Shown here piece after piece: positions 1-6,736 of a stretch of DNA of 15,769 bases. Position 1 is the first letter of the stretch. Each line of letters starts with the position of its first letter. Position numbers and translations under genes: made by a program. A model generated the notes under the pieces. That model had not been told where the DNA came from. It worked only from the letters and a program-made list of their open reading frames with translations, and searched no databases. This stretch comes from a bacterium (GTDB taxonomy: Bacteria; SZUA-79; Acidulodesulfobacterales; Acidulodesulfobacteraceae): NCBI GenBank assembly GCA_021791295.1, contig JAJYWW010000088.1, forward strand, positions 1-15,769. Reading direction: 5' to 3'.

Positions 1-486
1 TCTGCATAAAGGTTTTTCTTTGCCGTAGCTGATTGTTTTTAATCTGTCTGCAGATACTCCAAGATCTTCAAGATAAGCTTTTGCGGCATTAGCCCTTCTC
101 CAGCCAAGCGCAAGGTTGTAAGCTTCAGAACCTCTTCTGTCGCAGTTTCCCTGAATCTGAATAGCAACATTGGGGTTATACTTAAGATAAATCGAATCCT
201 TTTTAAGTATCATCTTGTCGAGCGGAGTAAGGATAGACTTGTCGAAAGCAAAATGAATGTTGTTAGAATTAGCTTGAATACTGTAATTTGCAAGCCACGG
301 ATACTTTTTCAAGTAAGAAGGAACCTGCTGGACTTGCGGTTTAACCGCTGCTACTGCCGGTTTTTTTGCGGGCGGCAATGCGCTGGAAGACGTTTTTGTT
401 ACTTTTGGCGCGCATCCTGAAAGGACAGCCGAGACGCCGAAAACCAAACCAAGAATAGAAAGACCTACTTTTGTTTTTTTGTTCAT
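1..486 (-). CDS. pal: Pal, peptidoglycan-associated outer-membrane lipoprotein (3' end cut by window)
   Basis: Pal anchors the outer membrane to peptidoglycan and works with the Tol system in envelope constriction. The 162 visible residues start at the ATG complementary to 484-486, preceded by an AAGGAG ribosome site (497-502). A hydrophobic signal ends in a lipobox, LSG before Cys25, so the protein should be a lipoprotein. A Pro/Ala/Lys-rich linker (about 38-56) leads to an OmpA-like domain starting near 70 (IHFAFDKS). The peptidoglycan-binding loop reads GNCDRRGSEAYN (113-124), followed by LGWRRANAAKAYL. The family norm is G-H-x-D-E-R-G, so Asp116 and the Arg residues of the binding site are kept while the Glu after Asp is Arg. 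The frame is open to base 1 at SYGKEKPLCR, where full-length Pal has only a short tail left. tolB would be expected near pal but lies outside if present. Identification is secure. Confidence 0.93.
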   Translation of the reverse strand, partial: MNKKTKVGLSILGLVFGVSAVLSGCAPKVTKTSSSALPPAKKPAVAAVKPQVQQVPSYLKKYPWLANYSIQANSNNIHFAFDKSILTPLDKMILKKDSIYLKYNPNVAIQIQGNCDRRGSEAYNLALGWRRANAAKAYLEDLGVSADRLKTISYGKEKPLCR

Positions 487-496
487 TGTAAACTCT

Positions 497-502
497 CTCC
501 TT
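497..502 (-). promoter_or_regulatory. Ribosome binding site of pal
   Basis: On the minus strand AAGGAG lies 10 nt before the pal ATG. It is one of the few strong Shine-Dalgarno sites in the window and fixes this start, which also gives a proper lipoprotein signal peptide. Confidence 0.75.
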
Positions 503-569
503 AAAAATTAAAATTTAAAAAGTTAAATTACTTTGCTTTAAAACATTTTATAATTAAATTTGCATAATA

Positions 570-599
570 TATATATACCATTATTTAAAAAAAAATCAA
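570..599 (-). promoter_or_regulatory. Putative sigma70 promoter of pal
   Basis: On the minus strand TTGATT (594-599) is followed, after a T-rich spacer of 16-18 nt, by TATATA in an alternating TA run (570-577). This would give a leader of roughly 75-80 nt before the pal ATG. The region is extremely AT-rich, so the exact -10 is uncertain. Confidence 0.45.
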
Positions 600-635
600 T
601 AGTTTTTTATAAACTTTTTTATCATTCTTTATTAA

Positions 636-664
636 TTGAATTTTTTTTGAATTTTTGATATAAA
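636..664 (+). promoter_or_regulatory. Putative sigma70 promoter of cbpA, leaderless geometry
   Basis: TTGAAT (636-641), a 17-nt spacer, then TATAAA (659-664). The -10 element ends six bases before the ATG at 671, so transcription would begin at or within a base of the start codon. No Shine-Dalgarno is present. The tetR promoter in this window has the same spacing, which supports the call. Confidence 0.6.
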
Positions 665-670
665 TAATGT

Positions 671-1582
671 ATGGACTATAAAGACTATTATAAAATATTA
701 GGCGTAGATAAAACCGCTGCCGGCGACGAAATTAAAAAAGCTTACAGAAAATTAGCCAGAAAATATCATCCCGACGTTAATCCCAACGATAAAACCGCCG
801 AATCGAAATTTAAAGAAGTCCAGGAAGCTTACGATATTTTAAAAGACGAAAAAAAAAGAAAAGAATACGACGAGCTCGGAACTAATTATTTTAATTATAA
901 AAACGCCGGAGCAGGCGCAGGTGCTTCAAACGGACAATATTATTACGATTATTCCGGAGGCGGCAATTCCGGTTTCGGTTCAAATTTCGGCAATATGGGC
1001 GGAGGAGGAAATTATAACTTCGAGGATATATTCTCCGACCTTTTTAACAGATCCGGTAAAAAGCGTGGACCGCTAAAAGGAACAGACTTAAATGCTTCGC
1101 TTGAAATTTCTGTTGCGGAAAGCGTAAAAGGTACGGAAAGAATAATAAATTTAAACGGCGAAAAGATAAAAATAAAGATACCGGCCGGCATTGCCGACGG
1201 CGGAAAAATTAAGCTTTCAGGAAAAGGTTCGCCTGGTTTAAACAATGCGCCGAACGGAGATTTATACATTACTATCTCTGTTTTAAACGATAACGTTTTC
1301 GAAAGAAAGGACAACGATATCTTTATCAATAAAAAAATAAAACTGACTGAAGCCGTGCTTGGAGCAAAAGTAGAAGTATCTTCTATCGACGGCAAATTCA
1401 TGCTTACCATACCTGCGGGAACCCAAAACGGCACTAAATTCCGCATTCCCAAAAAAGGAGCAAAAGATATCTCCGGAAAAAAAATAGGCGATTTAATAGT
1501 TACGGTTACAGTAGATATACCAAGTGGAATATCGGATAAAATTAAAAAAACATTTACGGAGCTTTCAAAAGAAGGCATATAA
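671..1582 (+). CDS. cbpA: DnaJ-type co-chaperone, class II (CbpA family)
   Basis: This 303-residue J-protein would stimulate DnaK ATPase and deliver unfolded substrates in the cytoplasm. The J domain covers about 5-70, with HPD at 33-35 in the helix II-III loop. A Gly/Phe/Asn/Tyr-rich linker follows (about 78-116), ending in the FEDIFSDLF motif seen after the G/F region in this family. Two C-terminal beta-sandwich substrate domains follow (from about 137), with the repeated pattern [17 protein letters not shown] and [17 protein letters not shown]. The four CxxCxGxG zinc motifs of DnaJ itself are absent, so this is CbpA/DnaJ class II rather than DnaJ. The start at 671 has no ribosome site and may be translated from a leaderless mRNA. 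The next gene is a CbpM-like modulator, as in the E. coli cbpAM pair. Confidence 0.93.
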   Translation: MDYKDYYKILGVDKTAAGDEIKKAYRKLARKYHPDVNPNDKTAESKFKEVQEAYDILKDEKKRKEYDELGTNYFNYKNAGAGAGASNGQYYYDYSGGGNSGFGSNFGNMGGGGNYNFEDIFSDLFNRSGKKRGPLKGTDLNASLEISVAESVKGTERIINLNGEKIKIKIPAGIADGGKIKLSGKGSPGLNNAPNGDLYITISVLNDNVFERKDNDIFINKKIKLTEAVLGAKVEVSSIDGKFMLTIPAGTQNGTKFRIPKKGAKDISGKKIGDLIVTVTVDIPSGISDKIKKTFTELSKEGI

Positions 1583-1609
1583 ATATATAAAATAAATAAG
1601 GAATCCACA

Positions 1610-1963
1610 ATGGATTATTTTATTAATCTGTCTGAATTTTGCGGAAATATAAATTTAAGCGGCGAGTCTGCAATGTTTTTTATTGATGAAGGGATAATCT
1701 GCGTAGAAAAAAGAGAAAACGAATTTTATATAGACAAAAAAGCGGCGGACGATTTGATGTTTATATCGGAAATGAAAAACGAACTTGGAATTAACGACGA
1801 AGGCGTTTCGGTAATACTTAATTTAAGAGAAAAAATTATCGATTATCAAAATATGCTATCGACCGTTTTTGATGCGCTTAAAACTTCCAAAAGTATAGAC
1901 GAACTTATTTTTTTATTAGAAAGAAGCGAATCTTTCAGGAATATATTAACGAATTTAAAATAA
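1610..1963 (+). CDS. cbpM: CbpM-like chaperone modulator (MerR_2 family)
   Basis: A 117-residue protein with the layout of CbpM, the small partner that binds the J domain of CbpA and blocks its co-chaperone activity. The N-terminal half resembles a degenerate MerR-type helix-turn-helix (LSGESAMFFIDEGIICVE, about 17-33), then YIDKKAADDL. The second half has the family signature ELGINDEGVSVILNLREKI (58-76), close to the L-G-(I/V)-N-x-x-G-V-x-x-I-L-x-L-R pattern of CbpM and related MerR-like proteins. The last 40 residues form another predicted helix. It starts 27 nt after cbpA with AAGGA at 1598-1602, seven bases from the ATG. The family call rests on this motif plus position. A small DNA-binding MerR/HspR-like regulator is the alternative. 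Confidence 0.75.
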   Translation: MDYFINLSEFCGNINLSGESAMFFIDEGIICVEKRENEFYIDKKAADDLMFISEMKNELGINDEGVSVILNLREKIIDYQNMLSTVFDALKTSKSIDELIFLLERSESFRNILTNLK

Positions 1964-1990
1964 TTGTATGTAACGAGGAAAAAATAACCG

Positions 1991-2995
1991 ATGAGCATAA
2001 CGCAAGAGATAAGAGAACTTATAAATGAAAATATTGAAATTCCGGACGATATTCTCATGTCAATTTTTGAATTTTCAGGCGCAAATCTAATGGAGATTTT
2101 TTCTTTAGCTTTGGAATTAAAAGAAAAATATACAGGGAAAAAAATAAATTTTTGTTCTATCGTAAGCGCAAAAACAGGTATATGCTCTGAAGACTGCTCA
2201 TTTTGCGGACAGTCCTCGGTAGCAGGAAAAAAAGAAAAAAAAATAAAAGTCAATCCGCTGATGTCCGTTTCCGAAATAGTGGAAGCGGCTAAAATTGCTA
2301 AAAAAAACGGAGCAAACGAATTTTCCATAGTAACGAGCGGAACCAGAATATCCGATAAAACGGAATTAAAAACTATAGCGGATGCCGTAAAAACGATTAA
2401 AAACGAAATAGGTATAACGCCCTGCGCTTCTTTAGGACTTATGGAATATGAGGATTTACTTTTTCTAAAAGAATGCGGACTTGAAATATTTCATCACAAC
2501 ATAGAAACCAACAGCGATTTTTTTAAAAGCATATGCTCGACTCATTCTTTCGAAGATAACATAAAAACGGTTAAGTCAGCAAGAAAAGCCGGATTAAAAG
2601 TTTGTTCCGGGGTTATAGTAGGGATGGGCGAATCCCGTTTTGACAGGATAAAAATGGCGAAAGAGATAAAGGAACTTGAGGTCGATAATATACCGATAAA
2701 CTTTTTAAACCCCATAAAAGGAACTCCGCTTGAAAATATCGAACCTCTTACCCCCATGGAATGCCTTAAAACAATAGCAATGTTTAGAATTGTCAACCCT
2801 GAAAAGAACATACTGGCACAGGGCGGCCGCGAATATAACCTGCGACAGCTTCAACCGCTTGCACTTATGTCGGGGGCTAACGGACTCCTTTTAGGAAACT
2901 ATCTGCTTACTTCGGGAAGAAATCCTGAATTGGATTTAGAATTAATTAACGATCTTGGATTTGAAGCAAACAATCTTATTAACTCTCCCGCATAA
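1991..2995 (+). CDS. bioB: Biotin synthase (radical SAM sulfur insertion)
   Basis: BioB converts dethiobiotin to biotin using S-adenosylmethionine, a [4Fe-4S] cluster and a sacrificial [2Fe-2S] cluster. This 334-residue protein has the radical-SAM motif GICSEDCSFCGQS with Cys65, Cys69 and Cys72. Later come the [2Fe-2S] cysteines in ITPCASLG and LKVCSGVIVGMGE, the HNIET motif, PINFLNPIKGTPLE, and GGREYNLRQLQPLALMSGANGLLLGNYLLTSGRN, all typical of the family. One difference stands out: in the stretch ILAQGGRE, Leu275 occupies the place of E. coli Arg260, the unusual arginine ligand of the [2Fe-2S] cluster. The start is set by CGAGGAA (1974-1980). No other biotin genes are here; it lies between the chaperone pair and ruvX, and the ruvX ATG follows 9 nt after its stop. 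Confidence 0.93.
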   Translation: MSITQEIRELINENIEIPDDILMSIFEFSGANLMEIFSLALELKEKYTGKKINFCSIVSAKTGICSEDCSFCGQSSVAGKKEKKIKVNPLMSVSEIVEAAKIAKKNGANEFSIVTSGTRISDKTELKTIADAVKTIKNEIGITPCASLGLMEYEDLLFLKECGLEIFHHNIETNSDFFKSICSTHSFEDNIKTVKSARKAGLKVCSGVIVGMGESRFDRIKMAKEIKELEVDNIPINFLNPIKGTPLENIEPLTPMECLKTIAMFRIVNPEKNILAQGGREYNLRQLQPLALMSGANGLLLGNYLLTSGRNPELDLELINDLGFEANNLINSPA

Positions 2996-3004
2996 CTTAT
3001 CGAC

Positions 3005-3478
3005 ATGCCAAACGTCAAAAATAAAAAAGGGCTCGGCATAGATTACGGCTTAAAAAGAATCGGGCTGTCCTTAAGCGACGACACTCAAACAATCGCTTTT
3101 CCTTTAAAATATATATTAAACGATTCGGTAAAAAAAACGGTTTCCGAGTTAAAAACGGTAATCGAGGAAGAAAATGTCGGACTTTTAGTTATAGGAATGC
3201 CTATAGGCCTTAAGGGGAAAAAAACTGAAATATCGACGGAAATAGAAAAATTTATCGAAATTTTAAAAGACGGTTTAAAAGAAAAAATTGAAGAGGGCTT
3301 AGAGGTAAAGATTTACGACGAAAGATTTTCTTCGGCGCAGGCTCAAAGAAGCCTTATAGAACAAAATATTAAAAGAAATAAAAGAAAAGAAAAAATAGAC
3401 TCTATAGCTTCAACTTTTGTACTTCAGTCTTATTTGGATAAACAAAAAAATATTATTGAAAAAAAAATATCGGGATAA
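3005..3478 (+). CDS. ruvX: RuvX/YqgF, RNase H-fold pre-16S rRNA nuclease
   Basis: YqgF (RuvX) proteins have an RNase H-like fold and act in 16S rRNA 5'-end maturation; a Holliday-junction resolvase role was also proposed. The 157-residue length is slightly long for the family. Motifs in order: GLGIDYGLKRIGLSLSD (9-25) with first acidic residue Asp13; VIGMPIGLKG (63-71); YDERFSS (104-110) with Glu106; and the C-terminal IDSIASTFVLQSYLD with Asp132, matching the family pattern D-x-x-A-x-x-x-L-Q-x-Y-L. The charged insert between about 85 and 102 is rich in Lys and Glu. No ribosome site is visible and the ATG is 9 nt after the bioB stop, so translation is probably coupled. Confidence 0.9.
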   Translation: MPNVKNKKGLGIDYGLKRIGLSLSDDTQTIAFPLKYILNDSVKKTVSELKTVIEEENVGLLVIGMPIGLKGKKTEISTEIEKFIEILKDGLKEKIEEGLEVKIYDERFSSAQAQRSLIEQNIKRNKRKEKIDSIASTFVLQSYLDKQKNIIEKKISG

Positions 3479-3530
3479 ACGGTTAAAATCTTTTTATAAT
3501 TCGCGCTTTATAAATTTTACAATAATGTAA

Positions 3531-4568
3531 ATGTGCTATTTTGACTATACGCTTTATAAGCGGGTAAAAAAAATAACTTTTATTCTAAAAATTTTAATTC
3601 CGATAATAATTATCGGATATATTTTTTTATATGCTTTTACTCCTCAATCTTTTATTACTTCAAAACCCAAAATAATCGTCGTTAATAAAGGAAGCTCATT
3701 AAAAGAAATAGTATATAGACTTTATAATAAAAAAGTAATAAATAATCCGTATCTATTTTATTTTATAGGATTTATAAGCGGTTATTCGAGATATATACAA
3801 GAAGGCACCTATTATATATCGATAAATGAATCGCCTGCAGAAATATATCACGAGCTTGTAAACGGAATGGTGGCAACTTCAAAAGTTTCAATTCCTCCCG
3901 GATTAAACATGTTTGAAATTGCCGAAATTTTATCAAAATATCATATAACAAACAAAAAACTTTTTTTAAAAAAATGCTACGATAAAAAATTTCTTTTAAG
4001 CATTAAGCTGGATGCACCAAGCGCGGAAGGCTTTTTGTATCCTGACACTTATATTTTTAAAATAAATTCAAATCCTAAAGACGTAATTAAAGATATGGTA
4101 AATAATTTTTATTCAAAAACTAAAAAAATCAAACCGGATTATAAAGATTTAATTATTGCTTCTCTTATAATAAAAGAAGCCGACGAAAAACTTAAAAATT
4201 CTACAGGCTTTATATCTTCGGTCATACATAACAGATTAAAAATAAATATGCCGTTAGATATCGATTCGACATCTATCTACGCTATGAACGTTAAAATGTA
4301 TAAAAATTATTTAAGGGATGGAAATGCTTATAATGTTATTCTTAATATGAAACCTCAATATCTTAAAATAAGATCGGTTTACAATACGTATCTTAACTAC
4401 GGACTTCCGCCCACTCCTATTGCGAATCCCGATTTAGAAGCAATTGAAGCCGCAATGCATCCCGCAAAAACAAAATACTTGTACTATATATCTACTAAAA
4501 CCGGTAAAACGCTATTTTCGGACAATCTTTCAGGTCAAATAAAAAATATTGACAAATATTTTAAATAA
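3531..4568 (+). CDS. mltG: MltG, endolytic murein transglycosylase (YceG family)
   Basis: MltG cleaves nascent glycan strands at the inner membrane and probably sets their length. This 345-residue protein has a short cytoplasmic N-terminus, one membrane helix (about 14-36), a LysM-like subdomain (about 46-112, KGSSLKEIVYRL) and the YceG catalytic domain. The catalytic Glu is Glu216 in IASLIIKEAD. Downstream are VIHNRLKINMPLDIDSTSIYAM, the YNTY motif, GLPPTPIANP and AAMHPAKTKYLYYI, all family hallmarks. The stretch between SIYAM and YNTY (about 252-283) is longer than in E. coli. The pairing with ruvX (52 nt upstream) is common across bacteria. The ATG is immediately preceded by a second ATG followed by a stop (3525-3530), and no Shine-Dalgarno is visible. 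Confidence 0.92.
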   Translation: MCYFDYTLYKRVKKITFILKILIPIIIIGYIFLYAFTPQSFITSKPKIIVVNKGSSLKEIVYRLYNKKVINNPYLFYFIGFISGYSRYIQEGTYYISINESPAEIYHELVNGMVATSKVSIPPGLNMFEIAEILSKYHITNKKLFLKKCYDKKFLLSIKLDAPSAEGFLYPDTYIFKINSNPKDVIKDMVNNFYSKTKKIKPDYKDLIIASLIIKEADEKLKNSTGFISSVIHNRLKINMPLDIDSTSIYAMNVKMYKNYLRDGNAYNVILNMKPQYLKIRSVYNTYLNYGLPPTPIANPDLEAIEAAMHPAKTKYLYYISTKTGKTLFSDNLSGQIKNIDKYFK

Positions 4569-4665
4569 TAATTTAATATACTTAATTATATAATTTATTA
4601 ACCTCTGCCGCAAAAACATTATTGTTTAAAAAATCATCTGATTAATTATGTCAAAATATATAAAT

Positions 4666-4671
4666 TATAAT
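4666..4671 (+). promoter_or_regulatory. Possible -10 element of the TraT-like lipoprotein gene
   Basis: A TATAAT lies 27 nt before the ATG at 4699 in the 130-bp gap after mltG. No good -35 is at the right distance, since the bases at 4643-4648 match poorly, so this is only a candidate. No clear terminator was seen after mltG, so read-through from upstream is also possible. Confidence 0.3.
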
Positions 4672-4686
4672 ATTAATTTTAAGAAT

Positions 4687-4691
4687 GGAGG
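4687..4691 (+). promoter_or_regulatory. Ribosome binding site that sets the TraT-like start
   Basis: GGAGG lies seven bases before the ATG at 4699. An in-frame ATG at 4648 lies upstream of this site and would add 17 residues ahead of the signal peptide, so 4699 is preferred. Confidence 0.8.
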
Positions 4692-4698
4692 ACTATTA

Positions 4699-5448
4699 AT
4701 GTATTTAACAAGCAAGAAAATTAAGATTTTTGCTTTAATTTTAGCGCTTCTTATCCCTGCGCTTGCTTTTTCCGGATGCGCTACCACAGCCGGAAATACC
4801 ACAAGCGCAAGCGGATTATCTTCAGGCAATGTTGCATTGAGTACTAAAATGAGTTCCAGCATATTTTTGCAGCCTGTTTCTCCCCAAGATAAAATAGTTT
4901 ACGTAAGCACTAGAAACACTTCTACCGCTACAGGACTCAATTTTAAAAATCAGTTAATTTCAGAATTAATCAGCGAAGGCTACAGGGTAACGAATAATCC
5001 GCAGGAAGCTAATTTTATGGTAATGTCTAACGTGCTGTATATCGGAAAAGAAACTTCTAATTATACGCTTGCAGGAGCCTTAGCCGGAGGTTTTGGCGGA
5101 GCTTTGATAGGTTCAAGATATAATTCGGGCACTTCTACCTTAGAAGGAGGCGCATTGGGCGCATTAGCAGGGGGCATACTCGGCTCTTTGCTAAATACTG
5201 CCAAATATATGATGGTAGTCGATATTCAGTTGGAGGAAAGGCAAGCCGGCACGTACACGACCAGTTCCACTAATGCCAGCCAGGGCATAGCAAGCAACGT
5301 TACCACTTATAATGCCGGAGTTAAAAACTGGGCTATTTACAGGGACAGAATAATATCTCAAGCTTCTGCTATGAATTTAAATTTTGCTTCCGCCGAGCCT
5401 TTATTGAAACAACAGATGGCTCATTCAATCGCAAACTTATTGCCGTAA
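4699..5448 (+). CDS. TraT-family outer-membrane lipoprotein
   Basis: The 249-residue product begins with a lipoprotein signal peptide (hydrophobic 8-23; FSG before Cys27). The mature part follows the TraT pattern: an N-terminal stretch with SSSIFLQPVSPQDKIVYVSTRNTS (53-74), then ISELISEGYRVTNNPQEANFMVMSNVLYIGK. A glycine-rich segment follows (about 126-163, GALAGGFGGALIG and GGALGALAGGILG), then MMVVDIQLEERQAG and a C-terminus ending LLKQQMAHSIANLL, almost as in F-plasmid TraT. On conjugative plasmids TraT blocks mating between donor cells and gives serum resistance; chromosomal copies have unknown roles. No conjugation gene is nearby. It starts 130 nt after mltG and ends just before a strong terminator, so it may be a single-gene unit. 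The glycine-rich part may insert in the membrane. Family membership is clear, function is not. Confidence 0.85.
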   Translation: MYLTSKKIKIFALILALLIPALAFSGCATTAGNTTSASGLSSGNVALSTKMSSSIFLQPVSPQDKIVYVSTRNTSTATGLNFKNQLISELISEGYRVTNNPQEANFMVMSNVLYIGKETSNYTLAGALAGGFGGALIGSRYNSGTSTLEGGALGALAGGILGSLLNTAKYMMVVDIQLEERQAGTYTTSSTNASQGIASNVTTYNAGVKNWAIYRDRIISQASAMNLNFASAEPLLKQQMAHSIANLLP

Positions 5449-5467
5449 AAATTTGATTATATTATAT

Positions 5468-5507
5468 AAAAAGCCGATAAATATAAATTTATATTTATCG
5501 GCTTTTT
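5468..5507. terminator. Perfect 40-nt palindrome, bidirectional rho-independent terminator
   Basis: Each 20-nt arm begins with five A's and then GCCGATAAATATAAA; the other arm is its exact complement, ending in five T's. Being fully palindromic, it gives a hairpin with a U tract on both strands. It lies 19 nt after the TraT-like stop and 25 nt after the modC stop, between two converging genes, as expected for a shared terminator. Confidence 0.9.
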
Positions 5508-5532
5508 ATTGTTTTGTTAAGTTATTTTATTT

Positions 5533-6711
5533 TTATCGCAATTTTCCGTTTACATGCTGCTTCTTCTTTATTATATGTATTGCGGATTTCTTAAGTGAAA
5601 TCGACACCGTCTTGCCTGCCGATAATTTCATTATTTCATAAGCATGAAACGGCATTAAAACCTTAAATTGTATATTATCTAATTTATTTTCGGACGTATT
5701 TATTAATATTTCCATCATACGAGAAGTAAAAACCGCAGAAGTTATTTGTCCTTTGAAATGATTTTCTTTAACGGCATTTGAAGGCATTCTGTCTTCCCTT
5801 AAAATAATTATATCTTCAGGTCTTATAACAAAATATACATCCTCATTCTCTTCAAATTCAGGCTGATAATAACATTCAATATACATATCATTGTTGGAAG
5901 AATTATTTTTAAAATAAATCGTAATTTTATTATTTTCTTTATCTGCCGATATTATTTTACCTTCAAATATGTTATCTGTCCCCATAAGACAGGCAGTATC
6001 CCAAGAAGAAGGCTTTTTAATAATATCTTCGGGATTTCCAAACTCCTGAATATATCCTTTATTTAAAATAAACATCGTATCCGAAAGGTTCATCACGTCT
6101 TCGATATCATGGGTAACCAAAAGTATGGTTATTTTAAGTTCCTTTTGAATTTTCTTTATTAAACTCCTTACTTTTGTCTTTGAAATAATATCTAAATTAG
6201 AAAACGGTTCATCCATGAGTATAATATCGGGGTTTGTTATGATTGCGCGCGCCAAACTTATTCTTTGCGACTGACCCATGCTTATTTCGTTAGGAAATCG
6301 ATTTTCTAAACCCGATATTCCTAAAATATCCATAATATTTATAACTATATCTTCAACTGATTTTTTGTTTTGTTTATGCAAAGATAGTTTTGCTTTATTT
6401 TTATTTAATTTCAAACCAAAAGCTATATTCTCCATTATATTCATGTTTGGAAATAAAAGAGGTTCATCCATTACGAGAGAAATAGATCTTTCGTACGTCT
6501 CCATTTTGCCGATATTTTTCCCGTTTAAAAAAACGTCTCCGGAATCTTGTTTTAACAAACCGCAAATTATAGATAAAACGGTACTTTTACCTTCGCCTGA
6601 ATAACCGAATATCGAAGATATTTCGCCTTTATTAATTGAAAACGATACATCTTTTAGTATTTTTTTATTTTTAAACGATTTATTTATATTTTTTACTTCT
6701 AAATAGTCCAT
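5533..6711 (-). CDS. modC: ModC-like ABC transporter ATPase (molybdate/tungstate-type)
   Basis: The 392-residue ATPase would power the adjacent ModB-like permease. It has Walker A GYSGEGKST (36-44), Walker B IILMDEP (163-169), D-loop SNLD, switch His201 (LLVTHD) and a C-terminal regulatory domain from about 240 in the TOBE/MOP position of ModC and related anion importers. Two motifs deviate. The Q-loop reads VMDEPLLFP, so Asp82 stands where nearly all importers have Gln. The signature reads ISMGQ (143-147) instead of LSGGQ, keeping Ser, the second Gly and Gln. The ATG is 25 nt after the modB stop, and no ribosome site exists in the purely A/T gap. The MOP-like domain is divergent. Sulfate (CysA) or other CUT1/MOI-type ATPases are alternatives, but the neighbours favour Mod. 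Confidence 0.8.
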   Translation of the reverse strand: MDYLEVKNINKSFKNKKILKDVSFSINKGEISSIFGYSGEGKSTVLSIICGLLKQDSGDVFLNGKNIGKMETYERSISLVMDEPLLFPNMNIMENIAFGLKLNKNKAKLSLHKQNKKSVEDIVINIMDILGISGLENRFPNEISMGQSQRISLARAIITNPDIILMDEPFSNLDIISKTKVRSLIKKIQKELKITILLVTHDIEDVMNLSDTMFILNKGYIQEFGNPEDIIKKPSSWDTACLMGTDNIFEGKIISADKENNKITIYFKNNSSNNDMYIECYYQPEFEENEDVYFVIRPEDIIILREDRMPSNAVKENHFKGQITSAVFTSRMMEILINTSENKLDNIQFKVLMPFHAYEIMKLSAGKTVSISLKKSAIHIIKKKQHVNGKLR

Positions 6712-6736
6712 TTTATATTATTATAATATATATATA

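Noticed and set aside
1012..1608. 198-codon open frame on the minus strand across cbpA
   Set aside because: It lies antisense to a clear J-protein gene, has no ribosome site and no recognisable protein pattern; AT-rich coding DNA often leaves such shadows open.
1846..2328. 160-codon minus-strand frame over cbpM and bioB
   Set aside because: Antisense to two supported genes including the BioB radical-SAM motif; composition looks like a mirror of coding sequence.
4648..4698. Upstream in-frame start of the TraT-like gene
   Set aside because: The added residues precede a good ribosome site (GGAGG at 4687-4691) and would bury the lipoprotein signal peptide.
5453..5641. Short plus-strand frame after the TraT-like gene
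   Set aside because: It runs through the palindromic terminator and then antisense to the end of modC, with no ribosome site.
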